From positions 46,651-110,650 of the forward strand of contig CAIWFH010000032.1 in the NCBI GenBank assembly GCA_903911925.1: a DNA stretch of 64,000 nt, in the 5' to 3' direction. This stretch comes from an uncultured Acidobacteriaceae bacterium (lineage in GTDB: Bacteria; Acidobacteriota; Terriglobia; Terriglobales; Acidobacteriaceae). Shown in pieces: positions 37,734 to 47,187 of this stretch; position 1 is the stretch's first letter; the number at the start of each line of letters is the position of its first letter. Below the pieces are notes generated by a model that worked only from the letters and a program-made list of their open reading frames with translations, searched no databases and was not told the origin of the DNA. The position numbers and the translations under genes are program-made.

Positions 37734-39682
37734 TGTCAGCTCATCCGCCGATCATTGCCGTTCAAGACAAGTCGATCGATCCGGCAACGAATGAAATGGT
37801 TGTCCTCGCCAACGACAACCAGATGTCCACCGTTTGGGATCGCTTCGCAGCCCAAAAGCCCCAATGCAAATTTGGCACCGATGGCATTTGCTGCAAGATT
37901 TGCCATATGGGACCGTGTCGCATTACGCCGAAGGCCAAGTTGGGCGTCTGCGGCGCTGATGCAGATACCATTGTCGCCCGCAATATTCTGCGCGAAATTG
38001 CCGCCGGAACCGCGGCGCACTCCGATCACGGCCGCATGCTGGTGCGCACGCTCAAGATGGTAGCCCAGGGCAAGAGCGCCGATTACCAGATCAAGGATCC
38101 TGAGCGGCTGCGGAACGCGGCCCTGGATTTCGACATCAAGATCGAGGGCCGCACGGATTCCGAGATCGCCCTCGAACTGGCGAATTTCTTCATGACCCAG
38201 TTTGCCTGGTCCGATGAGCCGAATGCGACTCTCAAGCTGGCGCCGAAAAAGCGGCAGGAGTTGTGGGAGAAGCTGGAAATCGCGCCATCGGGAATCGACT
38301 CCTCGATCGTGGAAGTGATGCACCGCACCAACATGGGCGTCGATCACAGCTACCGCCATCTGATCATGGCCGGGCTCAAGTGCAGCCTGGCTGACGGATG
38401 GGTAGGCTCGGCGATCGCCACCACCTGCTCCGATATTCTCTTTGGCACTCCCAAGCCGGTCCGCAGCCGCGTGAACCTGGGCGTGCTCTCCGATGAAAAA
38501 GTCAACATCATCGTGCATGGGCATGAGCCGACGCTTTCAGAGATGCTGGCCGTGGCTTCAGGCGATGAAGAACTGCTGGCCTATGCAAAGTCAAAGGGCG
38601 CAACCGGCATCAATGTGGCCGGTATCTGCTGCACCGCCAACGAGGCGCTGATGCGCCACGGGCTGCCCATCGTGGGCAACTTCCTGCAACAGGAACTGGC
38701 CATCATAACCGGCGCTGTCGAAGTCATGGTCGTCGATGTGCAGTGCGTCATGCCTTCACTCGCGCAGGTGAGCAAGTGCTTCCACACCGAGCTGGTCAGC
38801 ACGTCGGAGATTGCGCAAAGCATGGGCGCCGAGCAGATCACCTTCGACGCCAAAGCCGGATACGAGTGCGCTTGCCAGTTGATTCGCAAGGCTATCGACA
38901 ACTTCGAGCGCCGCGACAAAACGCGCGTTCACATTCCCAATGAGTCAATGGAACTGGTGGCCGGCTTCTCGAACGAAGCTATCTTCCAGATGCTTGGCGG
39001 GCAATTCCGCAGCACCTTCCGCCCGCTGAATGACGCCATCATCGACGGCCGTATTCGCGGCGTGGTGGGGGTAGTGGGTTGCACCAATCCCAAGATCCAG
39101 TCAGACAGCGCGCATGTCAAGTTGACCGAAGAGCTGATCAAGCGCAACATCCTGGTTCTCGAGACCGGCTGCGCCGCAATCGCCTGCGCTAAGTTCGGGC
39201 TGCTGACGCCGGAAGCGGCGCTCGCCAAGGCGGGGGATACGCTGCGCGAGGTTTGCGACGTCGTCGGCATTCCGCCGGTGCTGCACATGGGCTCTTGCGT
39301 GGATAACAGCCGCATCCTCATGGCTGCCACCAACGTACTGCTGGAAGGCGGGCTCGGTGAAGATCTTTCCGACCTGCCGGTAGCCGGAGCCGCTCCGGAG
39401 TGGATGAGCGAAAAGGCAGTCGCCATCGGCAATTACTTTGTGGCCAGTGGAATCTACGTAGTGCTCGGTCATCCTTTGTATGTTGCCGGCAGCGAGAACG
39501 TCGACCGCCTGTTGCGCGAGGAGATGGAAGGCATCACCGGCGGCAAATTCGAGTGGGAGCCGGATCCGGTGCTGGCCGCCGACAAGATCCTGGCGCACAT
39601 TGAGAAGAAGCGCGATGCTCTGCGCATCAACGTGAAGAAAGAACGCAAGGCACTCGACATGAAAGAAAGGCGGGCACTTTAA
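37733..39682 (+). CDS. acsA: Anaerobic carbon monoxide dehydrogenase catalytic subunit (CODH/ACS type)
   Basis: 649-residue Ni-Fe-S CO dehydrogenase that interconverts CO2 and CO and, with AcsB, feeds CO to acetyl-CoA synthesis. N-terminal cysteines C45, C53, C54, C57, C62 and C73 (GICCKICHMGPCRI, GVCGAD) provide the D- and B-cluster ligands. C-cluster ligands are all recognisable in order: His in VHGHEPT, Cys in AGICCTANE, VDVQCVMPS, VVGCTNPK, GCAAIACAKFG and MGSCVDNSR. Start and stop overlap the flanking genes by one base (TAATG at both ends), indicating tight coupling of cooC2-acsA-acsB. No frameshift or ligand loss is seen, so it is probably functional and oxygen-sensitive. Confidence 0.96.
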   Translation: MSAHPPIIAVQDKSIDPATNEMVVLANDNQMSTVWDRFAAQKPQCKFGTDGICCKICHMGPCRITPKAKLGVCGADADTIVARNILREIAAGTAAHSDHGRMLVRTLKMVAQGKSADYQIKDPERLRNAALDFDIKIEGRTDSEIALELANFFMTQFAWSDEPNATLKLAPKKRQELWEKLEIAPSGIDSSIVEVMHRTNMGVDHSYRHLIMAGLKCSLADGWVGSAIATTCSDILFGTPKPVRSRVNLGVLSDEKVNIIVHGHEPTLSEMLAVASGDEELLAYAKSKGATGINVAGICCTANEALMRHGLPIVGNFLQQELAIITGAVEVMVVDVQCVMPSLAQVSKCFHTELVSTSEIAQSMGAEQITFDAKAGYECACQLIRKAIDNFERRDKTRVHIPNESMELVAGFSNEAIFQMLGGQFRSTFRPLNDAIIDGRIRGVVGVVGCTNPKIQSDSAHVKLTEELIKRNILVLETGCAAIACAKFGLLTPEAALAKAGDTLREVCDVVGIPPVLHMGSCVDNSRILMAATNVLLEGGLGEDLSDLPVAGAAPEWMSEKAVAIGNYFVASGIYVVLGHPLYVAGSENVDRLLREEMEGITGGKFEWEPDPVLAADKILAHIEKKRDALRINVKKERKALDMKERRAL

Positions 39683-41928
39683 TGAGTGTTGATACCAAAC
39701 TCATCGCCGCTTCCGCTATACGCGGAGCACATAACGCAGTGGCCGAGGCCAAGGACTTTCTGGCGCGCGCCATCACCGCCAAGGGCATTGACGCAGCCGT
39801 CTCTTTTCCCGACACCAACTATGCTCTTCCCGTGATCTACTCCATGCTTGGCGTGAAGGTGCAGAAGCTTTCGGACATGCAGGCGGTCATTGATCGGTGC
39901 GAAAAGCTGCTCCCCGCCGGGCCATCGGAGCATAACTGGCTTCCGTACCTGGGCGACACGCTCGATGCGGGCATGGCCACGCTGTTTGCATTCGAGATCA
40001 TCGAGGGCTGCAAGTACCTGATCGGGCCCAACCCGGTCAACGGTATCTGGCTCGGCGCCGCCTCAGACGTGATTCTTCGCGCACGCGGCATCGAGTTCGT
40101 CGATGGCTCGGCTCCCGGCTTTGCCGCGATTGTGGGCGCGGCGCCAAGCAAAGAGGCCGCTGTGCGCATTGCCCGCGAATTGCAGGAGAAAAATCTCTAT
40201 ACCTTTATTGCCGGCAATACAAATGGAGTCTCCTTTGCTGAGCAACTGGATGAAGCCGGAGTCCAGACAGGCTGGGAGACCCGCCTGGTGCCGTTTGGCA
40301 AAGACATTTCCGCGGCAGTCTACGCGCTCGGATTCGCCAATCGCGCCGCGCTCGCCTTCGGCAATATTCAACCGGGCGACTACAAGCGCAATCTGAAGTA
40401 CAACAAGGATCGCGTCTTCGCTTTCGTCATGGCGTTGGGCGAAGTGACGGATGAGAAGTACGCCGCGGCCGCGGGTGCAATTTCCTACGGCTTCCCTACC
40501 ATCGCGGACACCGACATTCCGGAGATTCTTCCCACCGGCATCTGCACCTACGAGCACGTCGTTTCGTCGATTCCCATCGATAGCATTGTCGAAAAATGTC
40601 TCGAGGTACGCGGCTGCAAAGTGAAAGTCACCAAGATGCCGATCCCGGTATCGTATGGCGCGGCTTTCGAAGGCGAACGGATTCGCAGGGAGCAGACGTT
40701 CGTCGAGTTTGGCGGCAACCGCACCCACGCCTTCGAATATGTGACCACGCGCGAACTGGATGAAATCGAAAACGGAAAAGTGACCGTGATCGGCCCGGAC
40801 ATCGATCAGGTTGTCCCCGGAAATGCCTTGCCGCTCGGTATCTGGGTTGAGGTTGCCGGACGCAAGATGCAGCCCGACTTCGAGGCTATTCTCGAGCGTC
40901 AAATTCACCACATCATCAACGGAGCGGAGGGCGTGTGGCACATGGGCCAGCGCGACCAGGGCTGGCTCCGCATCAGCAAATCGGCGCAAGAGCGGGGCTT
41001 CACCTTCCGCCACTTCGGAGACATGGTCCGCGTGAAGCTGACGAACGACTACCAGGCAATCGTCGACAAGATTCAGGTTACGATCTTCACGACTGCGGAG
41101 GAAGTTGACCGGCGGCTGCCAGAAATTCGTCAAGTCTACCGCGCTCGCAACCAGCGCGTGGAGTCGCTGACCGACGATTCAGTGGATACGTTCTACTCCT
41201 GCCTGCTGTGCCAGAGTTTTGCGCCCAATCACGTCTGCGTCATCACGCCCGAACGCCTCGGCCTGTGTGGCGCCTTCAACTGGCTCGACGGCAAGGCTGC
41301 CTACGAAATCGATCCCACCGGCGGAAACCAGCCTCTGCTGAAGGGCGAGTGCATTGACCCGATTCGCGGCCAATGGAAGAACATCAACGACTATGTTTAC
41401 ACCACCTCAAAGCACGCCATCGATACCGTCAACGCTTATTCCATGATGGAGTATCCGATGACCAGTTGCGGCTGCTTTGAAGCCATCGTTGCGGTAATGC
41501 CGGAGTGCAACGGCGTAATGATGGTCAACCGCGAGTATATGGGCGACACGCCGTCGGGAATGAAATTCTCAACCATGGCGTCGATGGCCGGCGGCGGGCA
41601 GCAAGTTCCGGGATTCATCGGCGTAGGCAAGAACTACGCCACGAGCCGCAAGTTTATCGCCGCCGAAGGCGGACATAAGCGCATCGTCTGGATGCCGACT
41701 TCACTGAAAGAGGCGCTGAGAGAAGATCTCGAACTGATTGGAAAGCGTCTGGGCATCGACAACTTCCTGGAAAACATCTGTGACGAGACCATTACCACGG
41801 AGTCGGAAGGCGTGATGGAGTTCATGGCCAAGGTGAACCACCCGGCTCTTGCCATGTGGGATATCACGGAACCCTCGCCCGAAGCCGCTGCCGTCGATGC
41901 AGCCAGGGAAGCTGTTGCGCATGGGTAA
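39682..41928 (+). CDS. acsB: Acetyl-CoA synthase, CODH/ACS complex subunit beta (bacterial type)
   Basis: 748 residues, close to the bacterial AcsB length. It joins CO from CODH, a methyl group from the corrinoid protein and CoA into acetyl-CoA at the Ni-Ni-[4Fe-4S] A-cluster. The cubane ligands appear as CLLC, then Cys in HVCVI and Cys in GLCGAFNW, with the spacing C-x2-C-x8-C-x9-C. The distal nickel is bound by the Cys-Gly-Cys of MTSCGCFEA. The N-terminal CODH-contacting domain is present, so this is the full bacterial form rather than the short archaeal one. Start overlaps the acsA stop. A 147-bp gap follows before acsD. Confidence 0.96.
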   Translation: MSVDTKLIAASAIRGAHNAVAEAKDFLARAITAKGIDAAVSFPDTNYALPVIYSMLGVKVQKLSDMQAVIDRCEKLLPAGPSEHNWLPYLGDTLDAGMATLFAFEIIEGCKYLIGPNPVNGIWLGAASDVILRARGIEFVDGSAPGFAAIVGAAPSKEAAVRIARELQEKNLYTFIAGNTNGVSFAEQLDEAGVQTGWETRLVPFGKDISAAVYALGFANRAALAFGNIQPGDYKRNLKYNKDRVFAFVMALGEVTDEKYAAAAGAISYGFPTIADTDIPEILPTGICTYEHVVSSIPIDSIVEKCLEVRGCKVKVTKMPIPVSYGAAFEGERIRREQTFVEFGGNRTHAFEYVTTRELDEIENGKVTVIGPDIDQVVPGNALPLGIWVEVAGRKMQPDFEAILERQIHHIINGAEGVWHMGQRDQGWLRISKSAQERGFTFRHFGDMVRVKLTNDYQAIVDKIQVTIFTTAEEVDRRLPEIRQVYRARNQRVESLTDDSVDTFYSCLLCQSFAPNHVCVITPERLGLCGAFNWLDGKAAYEIDPTGGNQPLLKGECIDPIRGQWKNINDYVYTTSKHAIDTVNAYSMMEYPMTSCGCFEAIVAVMPECNGVMMVNREYMGDTPSGMKFSTMASMAGGGQQVPGFIGVGKNYATSRKFIAAEGGHKRIVWMPTSLKEALREDLELIGKRLGIDNFLENICDETITTESEGVMEFMAKVNHPALAMWDITEPSPEAAAVDAAREAVAHG

Positions 41929-42075
41929 GCCCTGAACCGGCTCGCAGAGTAGCGCCGCCACGAATCTCCAACGCATCGTCTGCATGATCTGGCGTGAGTT
42001 GGATTCCGCCGGCGGCGCCTCTCACGCCAAAGGATTTGAAACGAAGGTCAATCAACAATCGCGAGGAATGCAATT

Positions 42076-43017
42076 ATGCCATTCATTAAGAAACCGAGAA
42101 CACTAAAGCCGCTGGGCGCCGTGAGTATCGGAACTGGTGAGCGCGCCGTGAAGATTGGTGGGGGAAACACGCTCCCGCTCTATTTCTTCGACGCCAAACT
42201 GAGTAACCCTCCGGCTGTGGGAGTTGAACTCACCGATACCGCCTGGGACGCGGCGGAGTTGCCGTTGCTTGCCAAGGCTTATGAAGGAGCCGCGACCCTG
42301 GCCGAGCGGGTTGCGTGCGCCGCCAACATGAAGGGCGTCGATTTTGTCTGCCTGCGCCTCGAGGGCGCCGATCCCGGCGGTGACAACCTGTCTGTTGAAG
42401 AATGCGTGAAGCTGGCGCAGGAAGCGGCCGCTGCCTGCACCAAGCCGCTTTGTATTGCTGGCTGCAGAAGCGAAGAGAAAGATGTCGAGCTGTTCAAAGC
42501 CCTCGCGGCTGCCCTTCAGGGCCAAAACGTTCTCTTTCTCTCAGCCAAGGAAGAGGACTACAAGACCATTGGCGCCGCCACGGTTCTTGCCTACGGACAC
42601 AAGGTGGCCGGCGAATCGTCGGTGGACATCAATCTTGCCAAGCAGCTCAATGTTCTGATGACCCAGCTTGGAATTCCCAAGGAAAGCATTGTCATGAATC
42701 TCGGCGGCGCCGCCGTCGGCTACGGATTTGAGTACGTCTCTTCCACGATGGACCGTGTTAAAGCGGCCGCGCTGGAACAGGACGACGCCATGCTCCAGAT
42801 GCCGGTCATCACGCAAGTTGCTACAGAAACGTGGGCGGTGAAAGAGTCGATGGCATCGCAAGCAGATATGCCCGAGTGGGGAGACCTTGAGCAGCGCGGA
42901 ATCCAGATGGAGACCGTTACGGCGGCCGCCTGTCTGGCCTCGGGCTCGGATGCGGTTATCCTGCGCCATCCTGTCGCAGTAGACAAAATCGCGGCGCTCG
43001 TTGCCGCTCTGATCTGA
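42076..43017 (+). CDS. acsD: Corrinoid iron-sulfur protein small subunit
   Basis: 313-residue TIM-barrel subunit that pairs with AcsC to form the corrinoid iron-sulfur protein, which carries the methyl group from methyl-tetrahydrofolate to AcsB. Recognisable segments are IGGGNTLPLYFFDAKLSNPP at the N-terminus, LRLEGADPGG and MNLGGAAVGYGFEYV. GAGGAATG precedes the ATG. It starts a second compact block (acsD-acsC-acsE-acsV) with 12-40-base spacers. The 147-bp gap upstream contains GC-rich stems but no clear promoter. Confidence 0.94.
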   Translation: MPFIKKPRTLKPLGAVSIGTGERAVKIGGGNTLPLYFFDAKLSNPPAVGVELTDTAWDAAELPLLAKAYEGAATLAERVACAANMKGVDFVCLRLEGADPGGDNLSVEECVKLAQEAAAACTKPLCIAGCRSEEKDVELFKALAAALQGQNVLFLSAKEEDYKTIGAATVLAYGHKVAGESSVDINLAKQLNVLMTQLGIPKESIVMNLGGAAVGYGFEYVSSTMDRVKAAALEQDDAMLQMPVITQVATETWAVKESMASQADMPEWGDLEQRGIQMETVTAAACLASGSDAVILRHPVAVDKIAALVAALI

Positions 43018-43031
43018 AGGGATGATACGAA

Positions 43032-44372
43032 ATGGCACTCAAGGGACTCGACATATTCAAACTGACGCCCAAAACAAATTGCAAGGAATGCAACCAGCCG
43101 ACCTGCATGGCCTTCGCGATGAAGGTTGCTTCCGGCGCAATTGCCTTGACCGATTGCCCGCACATGTCGGCCGCGGCGCTGGATAAGTTCGCGTCGGCCA
43201 CCGAGCCGCCGATGAAGACCATCGACATCGGCGCCGGCGAATGCGCTTACAAGCTGGGTGGAGAAACGGTTCTGCTGCGCCACGACAAGACGCTGGTCAA
43301 CAGCAACCTGTACGGGATCTGCATCTCCGCCGACATGCCGGACGCGGCCATTGAAGCAGCGTTGACCGAAATGACCAAGATCGACTACGAGCGCATCGGC
43401 AAGCGCATGTACGTGGAGTGCGTTTACGTGAAATGCAACTCCGACGCGGTGCGCAGCGCTGAAGTTGCGGTCAAGGCCGTAGCCAGCGGCCGCGTGCCTG
43501 TTCTCGATTGCGCCGATCCGGATATTGCCAAATCGGTCCTCGGCGCGATTAAGGAGGCAAAACCTGTTCTCTGCGGGGCCAACGCAGCCAACTGGGAGGC
43601 GATGAACGCGGTAGCCAAAGCCGCCGACGCGGTACTCGGCGTCTCCGGCGCCGATTTGAATGAGCTGCACGACACAGTAGAAAAACTTGAAGCCGCAGGC
43701 AACAAGAAACTCATTCTGGATGTTGGCTCCGTTTCGATCAAGGATGCATTTGCCAACGCGGTCGAGATTCGCCGCGCCGCCCTCAAGGATGGCGATCGCA
43801 CCTTTGGCTATCCCTCCATCGTCAACCTGGCTGCATTGGCTCCGGGCGACCTGGTAACACAGGCGGCCCTGGCCTCCATCTTTACCTTGCGCTATGGCTC
43901 CATCATCCTCATGGAACGCATTGGATACGCCGAGGCGCTTCCGCTCTTCGGTCTGCGGCAGAACATTTACACCGATCCGCAGAAACCCATGCGCGTCACT
44001 CCCGGACTGTATCCGATTGGTGGCGCAAACGAGAACTCCGTCTGCTGCCTAACTGTCGATTTCGCGCTGAGCTACTTCATCGTCTCCGGCGAAATCGAGC
44101 GCTCCCGCGTGCCGGTGAATCTGTTGATTCCCGATGCCGGCGGCTACTCCGTATTGACAGCCTGGGCGGCCGGAAAGCTCTCCGCATCCTCCATCGCCAA
44201 GTTCATTCAGGAATTCGAAATCGATACCAAGATCAAGAATCACACGCTGATTCTTCCCGGCAAAGTTGCTGTCCTCAAGGGTGATCTTGAAGCGAAACTC
44301 CCTGACTGGAAGATTGTCGTCGGCCCCAATGAGGCCATTCAACTCGTCAAGTTTTTGAGCACCATCAACTAG
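43032..44372 (+). CDS. acsC: Corrinoid iron-sulfur protein large subunit
   Basis: 446-residue gamma subunit. The N-terminal [4Fe-4S] domain has NCKECNQPTC then Cys in LTDCPHMS, giving four ligands with a C-x2-C-x4-C-x16-C pattern. A central TIM barrel and a C-terminal cobamide-binding domain follow (LLIPDAGGYSVLTAWAAGKL, then LILPGKVAVLKGDLEAKL). The cluster reactivates Co(II) to Co(I), helped by AcsV downstream. AAGGGATG precedes the ATG, 14 bases after acsD. Length and motif content are normal for the family. Confidence 0.95.
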   Translation: MALKGLDIFKLTPKTNCKECNQPTCMAFAMKVASGAIALTDCPHMSAAALDKFASATEPPMKTIDIGAGECAYKLGGETVLLRHDKTLVNSNLYGICISADMPDAAIEAALTEMTKIDYERIGKRMYVECVYVKCNSDAVRSAEVAVKAVASGRVPVLDCADPDIAKSVLGAIKEAKPVLCGANAANWEAMNAVAKAADAVLGVSGADLNELHDTVEKLEAAGNKKLILDVGSVSIKDAFANAVEIRRAALKDGDRTFGYPSIVNLAALAPGDLVTQAALASIFTLRYGSIILMERIGYAEALPLFGLRQNIYTDPQKPMRVTPGLYPIGGANENSVCCLTVDFALSYFIVSGEIERSRVPVNLLIPDAGGYSVLTAWAAGKLSASSIAKFIQEFEIDTKIKNHTLILPGKVAVLKGDLEAKLPDWKIVVGPNEAIQLVKFLSTIN

Positions 44373-44384
44373 AAGGAGCACGAA

Positions 44385-45170
44385 ATGGGCAAGTTTGTCA
44401 TGATAGGCGAAAGAATCCACTGTATTTCGCCGGCCATCCGCGACGCGATGGCGACCAGGAATCCGGAACCCATTCTGAAACGCGCCAAGGAGCAGTTGGA
44501 CGCAGGCGCGATTTATCTCGACGTCAATATCGGCCCGGCTGAAACCGGCGGCGAGGATCTAATGAAGTGGGCGGTCAAGCTGCTTCAGGATAATTTCGAC
44601 AACGTCCCGCTCTCTCTCGACACTGCGAACAAAAAGGCGATTGAAGCCGGCATCTCTGTTTACAACCGCACCAAGGGCAAGCCGATCATCAACTCCGCCG
44701 ACGCGGGCGACCGTATCGAGAACATTGACCTCGCTGCCGCCAATGACGCCATCGTGCTCTCTCTGTGCTCGAAGGCCGGCGTGCCCTCGAACAATGAGGA
44801 GCGCATGACCTATTGCCAGGGAATGCTGGAACGCGGAATGTCGCTCGGCATGGAAGGCGAAGATCTCTGGTTCGATCCGCTCTTCCTCGTCATCAAGGGA
44901 ATGCAGGAAAAGCAGATTGAGATGCTGGAGTTCATCCGGATGGTATCCGAGATGGGCCTCAATACCACGGGCGGCGTATCGAACGCTTCCAACGGCATGC
45001 CAAAAGATGTTCGCCCCATCATGAACTCCACTCTGGTGGCGATGGCAATCATGAGCGGCCTATCCAGCGCAATTGTTAACCCCTGCGAAAAACGCATGAA
45101 CGAGACAATCCGTTCCTGCGACATCATCCGCAACAATACCCTCTACGCCGATTCGTACCTGGAGATATAG
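44385..45170 (+). CDS. acsE: 5-methyltetrahydrofolate:corrinoid iron-sulfur protein methyltransferase
   Basis: 261-residue pterin-binding TIM barrel. It transfers the methyl group of methyl-H4F to the Co(I) corrinoid of AcsCD, linking the methyl and carbonyl branches. Typical segments: MIGERIHCI at the N-terminus, YLDVNIGPA, LSLDTANKKA with the pterin-binding Asp, INSADAGDR, and NTTGGVSNASNG with the conserved Asn near the N5 position. AAGGAG lies six bases before the ATG. The size matches the Moorella enzyme. Supply of methyl-H4F would need genes not in this window. Confidence 0.95.
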   Translation: MGKFVMIGERIHCISPAIRDAMATRNPEPILKRAKEQLDAGAIYLDVNIGPAETGGEDLMKWAVKLLQDNFDNVPLSLDTANKKAIEAGISVYNRTKGKPIINSADAGDRIENIDLAAANDAIVLSLCSKAGVPSNNEERMTYCQGMLERGMSLGMEGEDLWFDPLFLVIKGMQEKQIEMLEFIRMVSEMGLNTTGGVSNASNGMPKDVRPIMNSTLVAMAIMSGLSSAIVNPCEKRMNETIRSCDIIRNNTLYADSYLEI

Positions 45171-45207
45171 TGCCGACTCAGTACGGCACGCTGAGTCATT
45201 GAAAACT

Positions 45208-47130
45208 ATGGGCAAAATTACATTCAAGCTGGAGGGTGGCGGAGAATCTACAATCTTCGCCACTCCCGGTGAAACTCTTCTGGGGCTGGCGCGAAAAGCC
45301 AACGTGGCGATTGATGCTCCATGTTCCGGAAACCTCTCATGCGGAAAGTGCAAAGTACAGCTTTTAAGCGGCTCGTCCGACTCTCAGAAGACAATCCATA
45401 TCGATAATGCCCAGTGGGATGCGGGCTGGCGTCTTGCCTGTGCTTGCAGCGTAGAGGGTGACGCGGAGATTCTGGTTCCCGATGTCGCATCCGCATATCG
45501 CAGCCGAATGAAAGTCTCTGACCTCTCTTCGCCGGATGAATTGGCCGTTTTTAATTCTCTTCAGGCATCCATGGAAGAGGCAGGCCTTACAAAAGAGAGC
45601 GGAATATTCTCGCTTCCCGTGCGTATGGATGCCCCGACTCCGGACGACACAATGCCGGACATCGAGCGGATCGCGCGTGCGGTTCGCGGTGCAACCGGGG
45701 CCGGGAAAGTCACGCTGACCTACTTCGCCCTGAAGCAACTACCGAATCTTCTTCGCGCGAATAATTTCGCGCTCCGATGCATCTGCGAAAGGCGCGAAGA
45801 CACCGTTGAAATTCTCCATCTGCTGCCCATCGCAGACACTCATCCCGTGTGTGGTTTGGCTGTCGATATAGGCACAACGTCGGTTTCCGGCCTTTTGGTC
45901 GATATGGAATCCGGAAAGATTCTCTCCAAGGCCAGCGCAGGAAATGGGCAGATTCGCTATGGCGCAGATGTAATTCACCGCATTGTTGAGCAACAAAAGC
46001 CAGGTGGAATCGACCAGCTTCAAAAGTCGATTATTGAAGAGACGATCTTGCCGCTGATCGATCTGCTGTGCGCAGGTGCGGCAATCCCCAAAGGCCGCAT
46101 CTACCGCATGACCGTGGCGTCAAACACCACCATGAATCATCTGTTGCTGGGCGTCGATGCAAACGCCTTGCGCATGGAGCCGTTCATTCCCGCGTTTTTT
46201 CATATCGACGCTATTCCCGCAAGGGACTTGGGCATCGAACTTGCGCCGAGCGCCATGATAAAGATCTCTCCGAATATTGGAAGCTATGTGGGCGGGGATA
46301 TCACGGCCGGCGCATTGGCGGGGATGATCTGGAACAGGCGTGAATTGTCGCTGTTTATTGATCTGGGCACAAACGGAGAAATTGTATTTGGCAACAAAGA
46401 GTTTCTCGTGGCCTGTGCCTGCTCGGCCGGGCCGGCCTTCGAGGGCGGTGACATCAGTTGCGGAATGCGCGCGATTGACGGCGCCATCGAGGGATGCGTG
46501 ATCGACAAGGAAACCACGGAGCCGTCTTTCTCAGTGATTGGCGGCGAAAAACCGGTGGGTCTTTGCGGGTCGGGAATCATCGATGTTACCGCGGAGTTGT
46601 TTCGAACCGGGATCATCAACGGCAAGGGCAAATTTATTCGTGATGGGGCGCGCGTCAAATTCGACGAATTCGGTATCGGCAGTTTTACCCTGGCATTTGC
46701 AGAAGAGTCGGCAACCGGGCGGGAAATCGTTATCAATGAAGTGGATATCGATAACTTCATCCGGGCAAAGGGAGCAATCTTCTCCGCTATCCTTACCCTG
46801 CTCGGCTCGCTCGGCTTTTCGCCGTCCGACGTGCGGCACGTGGATGTGGCGGGCGGTATCGGTAGCGGCATCAATATCAGGAATGCAATCGGCATCGGGA
46901 TGTTCCCCGATCTTCCCCTGAACAAATATCGATTTATCGGGAATTCATCCCTCGCCGGCGCTTATGCCATGCTGGTTTCAAAAGCTGCCGAAGAGCAACT
47001 GCTGAAACTCTCGAAGGCAATGACCTACATGGAGCTAAGCGTTGAGCCCGGATATATGGATTCCTTTGTCGCTGCGTGTTTCCTGCCGCACACCGATGAA
47101 AGGCTATTCCCATCGGCGAAGACCCTGTGA
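45208..47130 (+). CDS. acsV: Reductive activator of corrinoid iron-sulfur protein (ASKHA, RACo-like)
   Basis: About 640 residues. An N-terminal [2Fe-2S] ferredoxin domain (APCSGNLSCGKCKV with a fourth Cys in RLACACS) is joined by a linker to a DUF4445/ASKHA ATPase domain (AVDIGTTSVSGLLVD, FIDLGTNGEIVFG, VDVAGGIGSGI). The family uses ATP to return oxidised Co(II) corrinoid to Co(I). The ATG at 45208 is preferred over an in-frame TTG nine bases upstream. It is the last gene of the acs cluster and ends 57 bp from a convergent phosphatase gene, with only a weak GGCGCG/CGCGCC stem between. Its presence suggests the cluster is self-sufficient for reactivation. Confidence 0.93.
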   Translation: MGKITFKLEGGGESTIFATPGETLLGLARKANVAIDAPCSGNLSCGKCKVQLLSGSSDSQKTIHIDNAQWDAGWRLACACSVEGDAEILVPDVASAYRSRMKVSDLSSPDELAVFNSLQASMEEAGLTKESGIFSLPVRMDAPTPDDTMPDIERIARAVRGATGAGKVTLTYFALKQLPNLLRANNFALRCICERREDTVEILHLLPIADTHPVCGLAVDIGTTSVSGLLVDMESGKILSKASAGNGQIRYGADVIHRIVEQQKPGGIDQLQKSIIEETILPLIDLLCAGAAIPKGRIYRMTVASNTTMNHLLLGVDANALRMEPFIPAFFHIDAIPARDLGIELAPSAMIKISPNIGSYVGGDITAGALAGMIWNRRELSLFIDLGTNGEIVFGNKEFLVACACSAGPAFEGGDISCGMRAIDGAIEGCVIDKETTEPSFSVIGGEKPVGLCGSGIIDVTAELFRTGIINGKGKFIRDGARVKFDEFGIGSFTLAFAEESATGREIVINEVDIDNFIRAKGAIFSAILTLLGSLGFSPSDVRHVDVAGGIGSGINIRNAIGIGMFPDLPLNKYRFIGNSSLAGAYAMLVSKAAEEQLLKLSKAMTYMELSVEPGYMDSFVAACFLPHTDERLFPSAKTL

Positions 47131-47187
47131 TACGGCAATGGGGCGCGTATGCAATGTGCCCGCGCCTCACCTGTTGCTCTGCCTAAG

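Noticed and set aside
41950..42020. GC-rich stems (GCGCCGCC/GGCGGCGC) in the acsB-acsD gap
   Set aside because: Long loop and simple GC-rich composition; no U-run, so neither terminator nor riboswitch can be supported.
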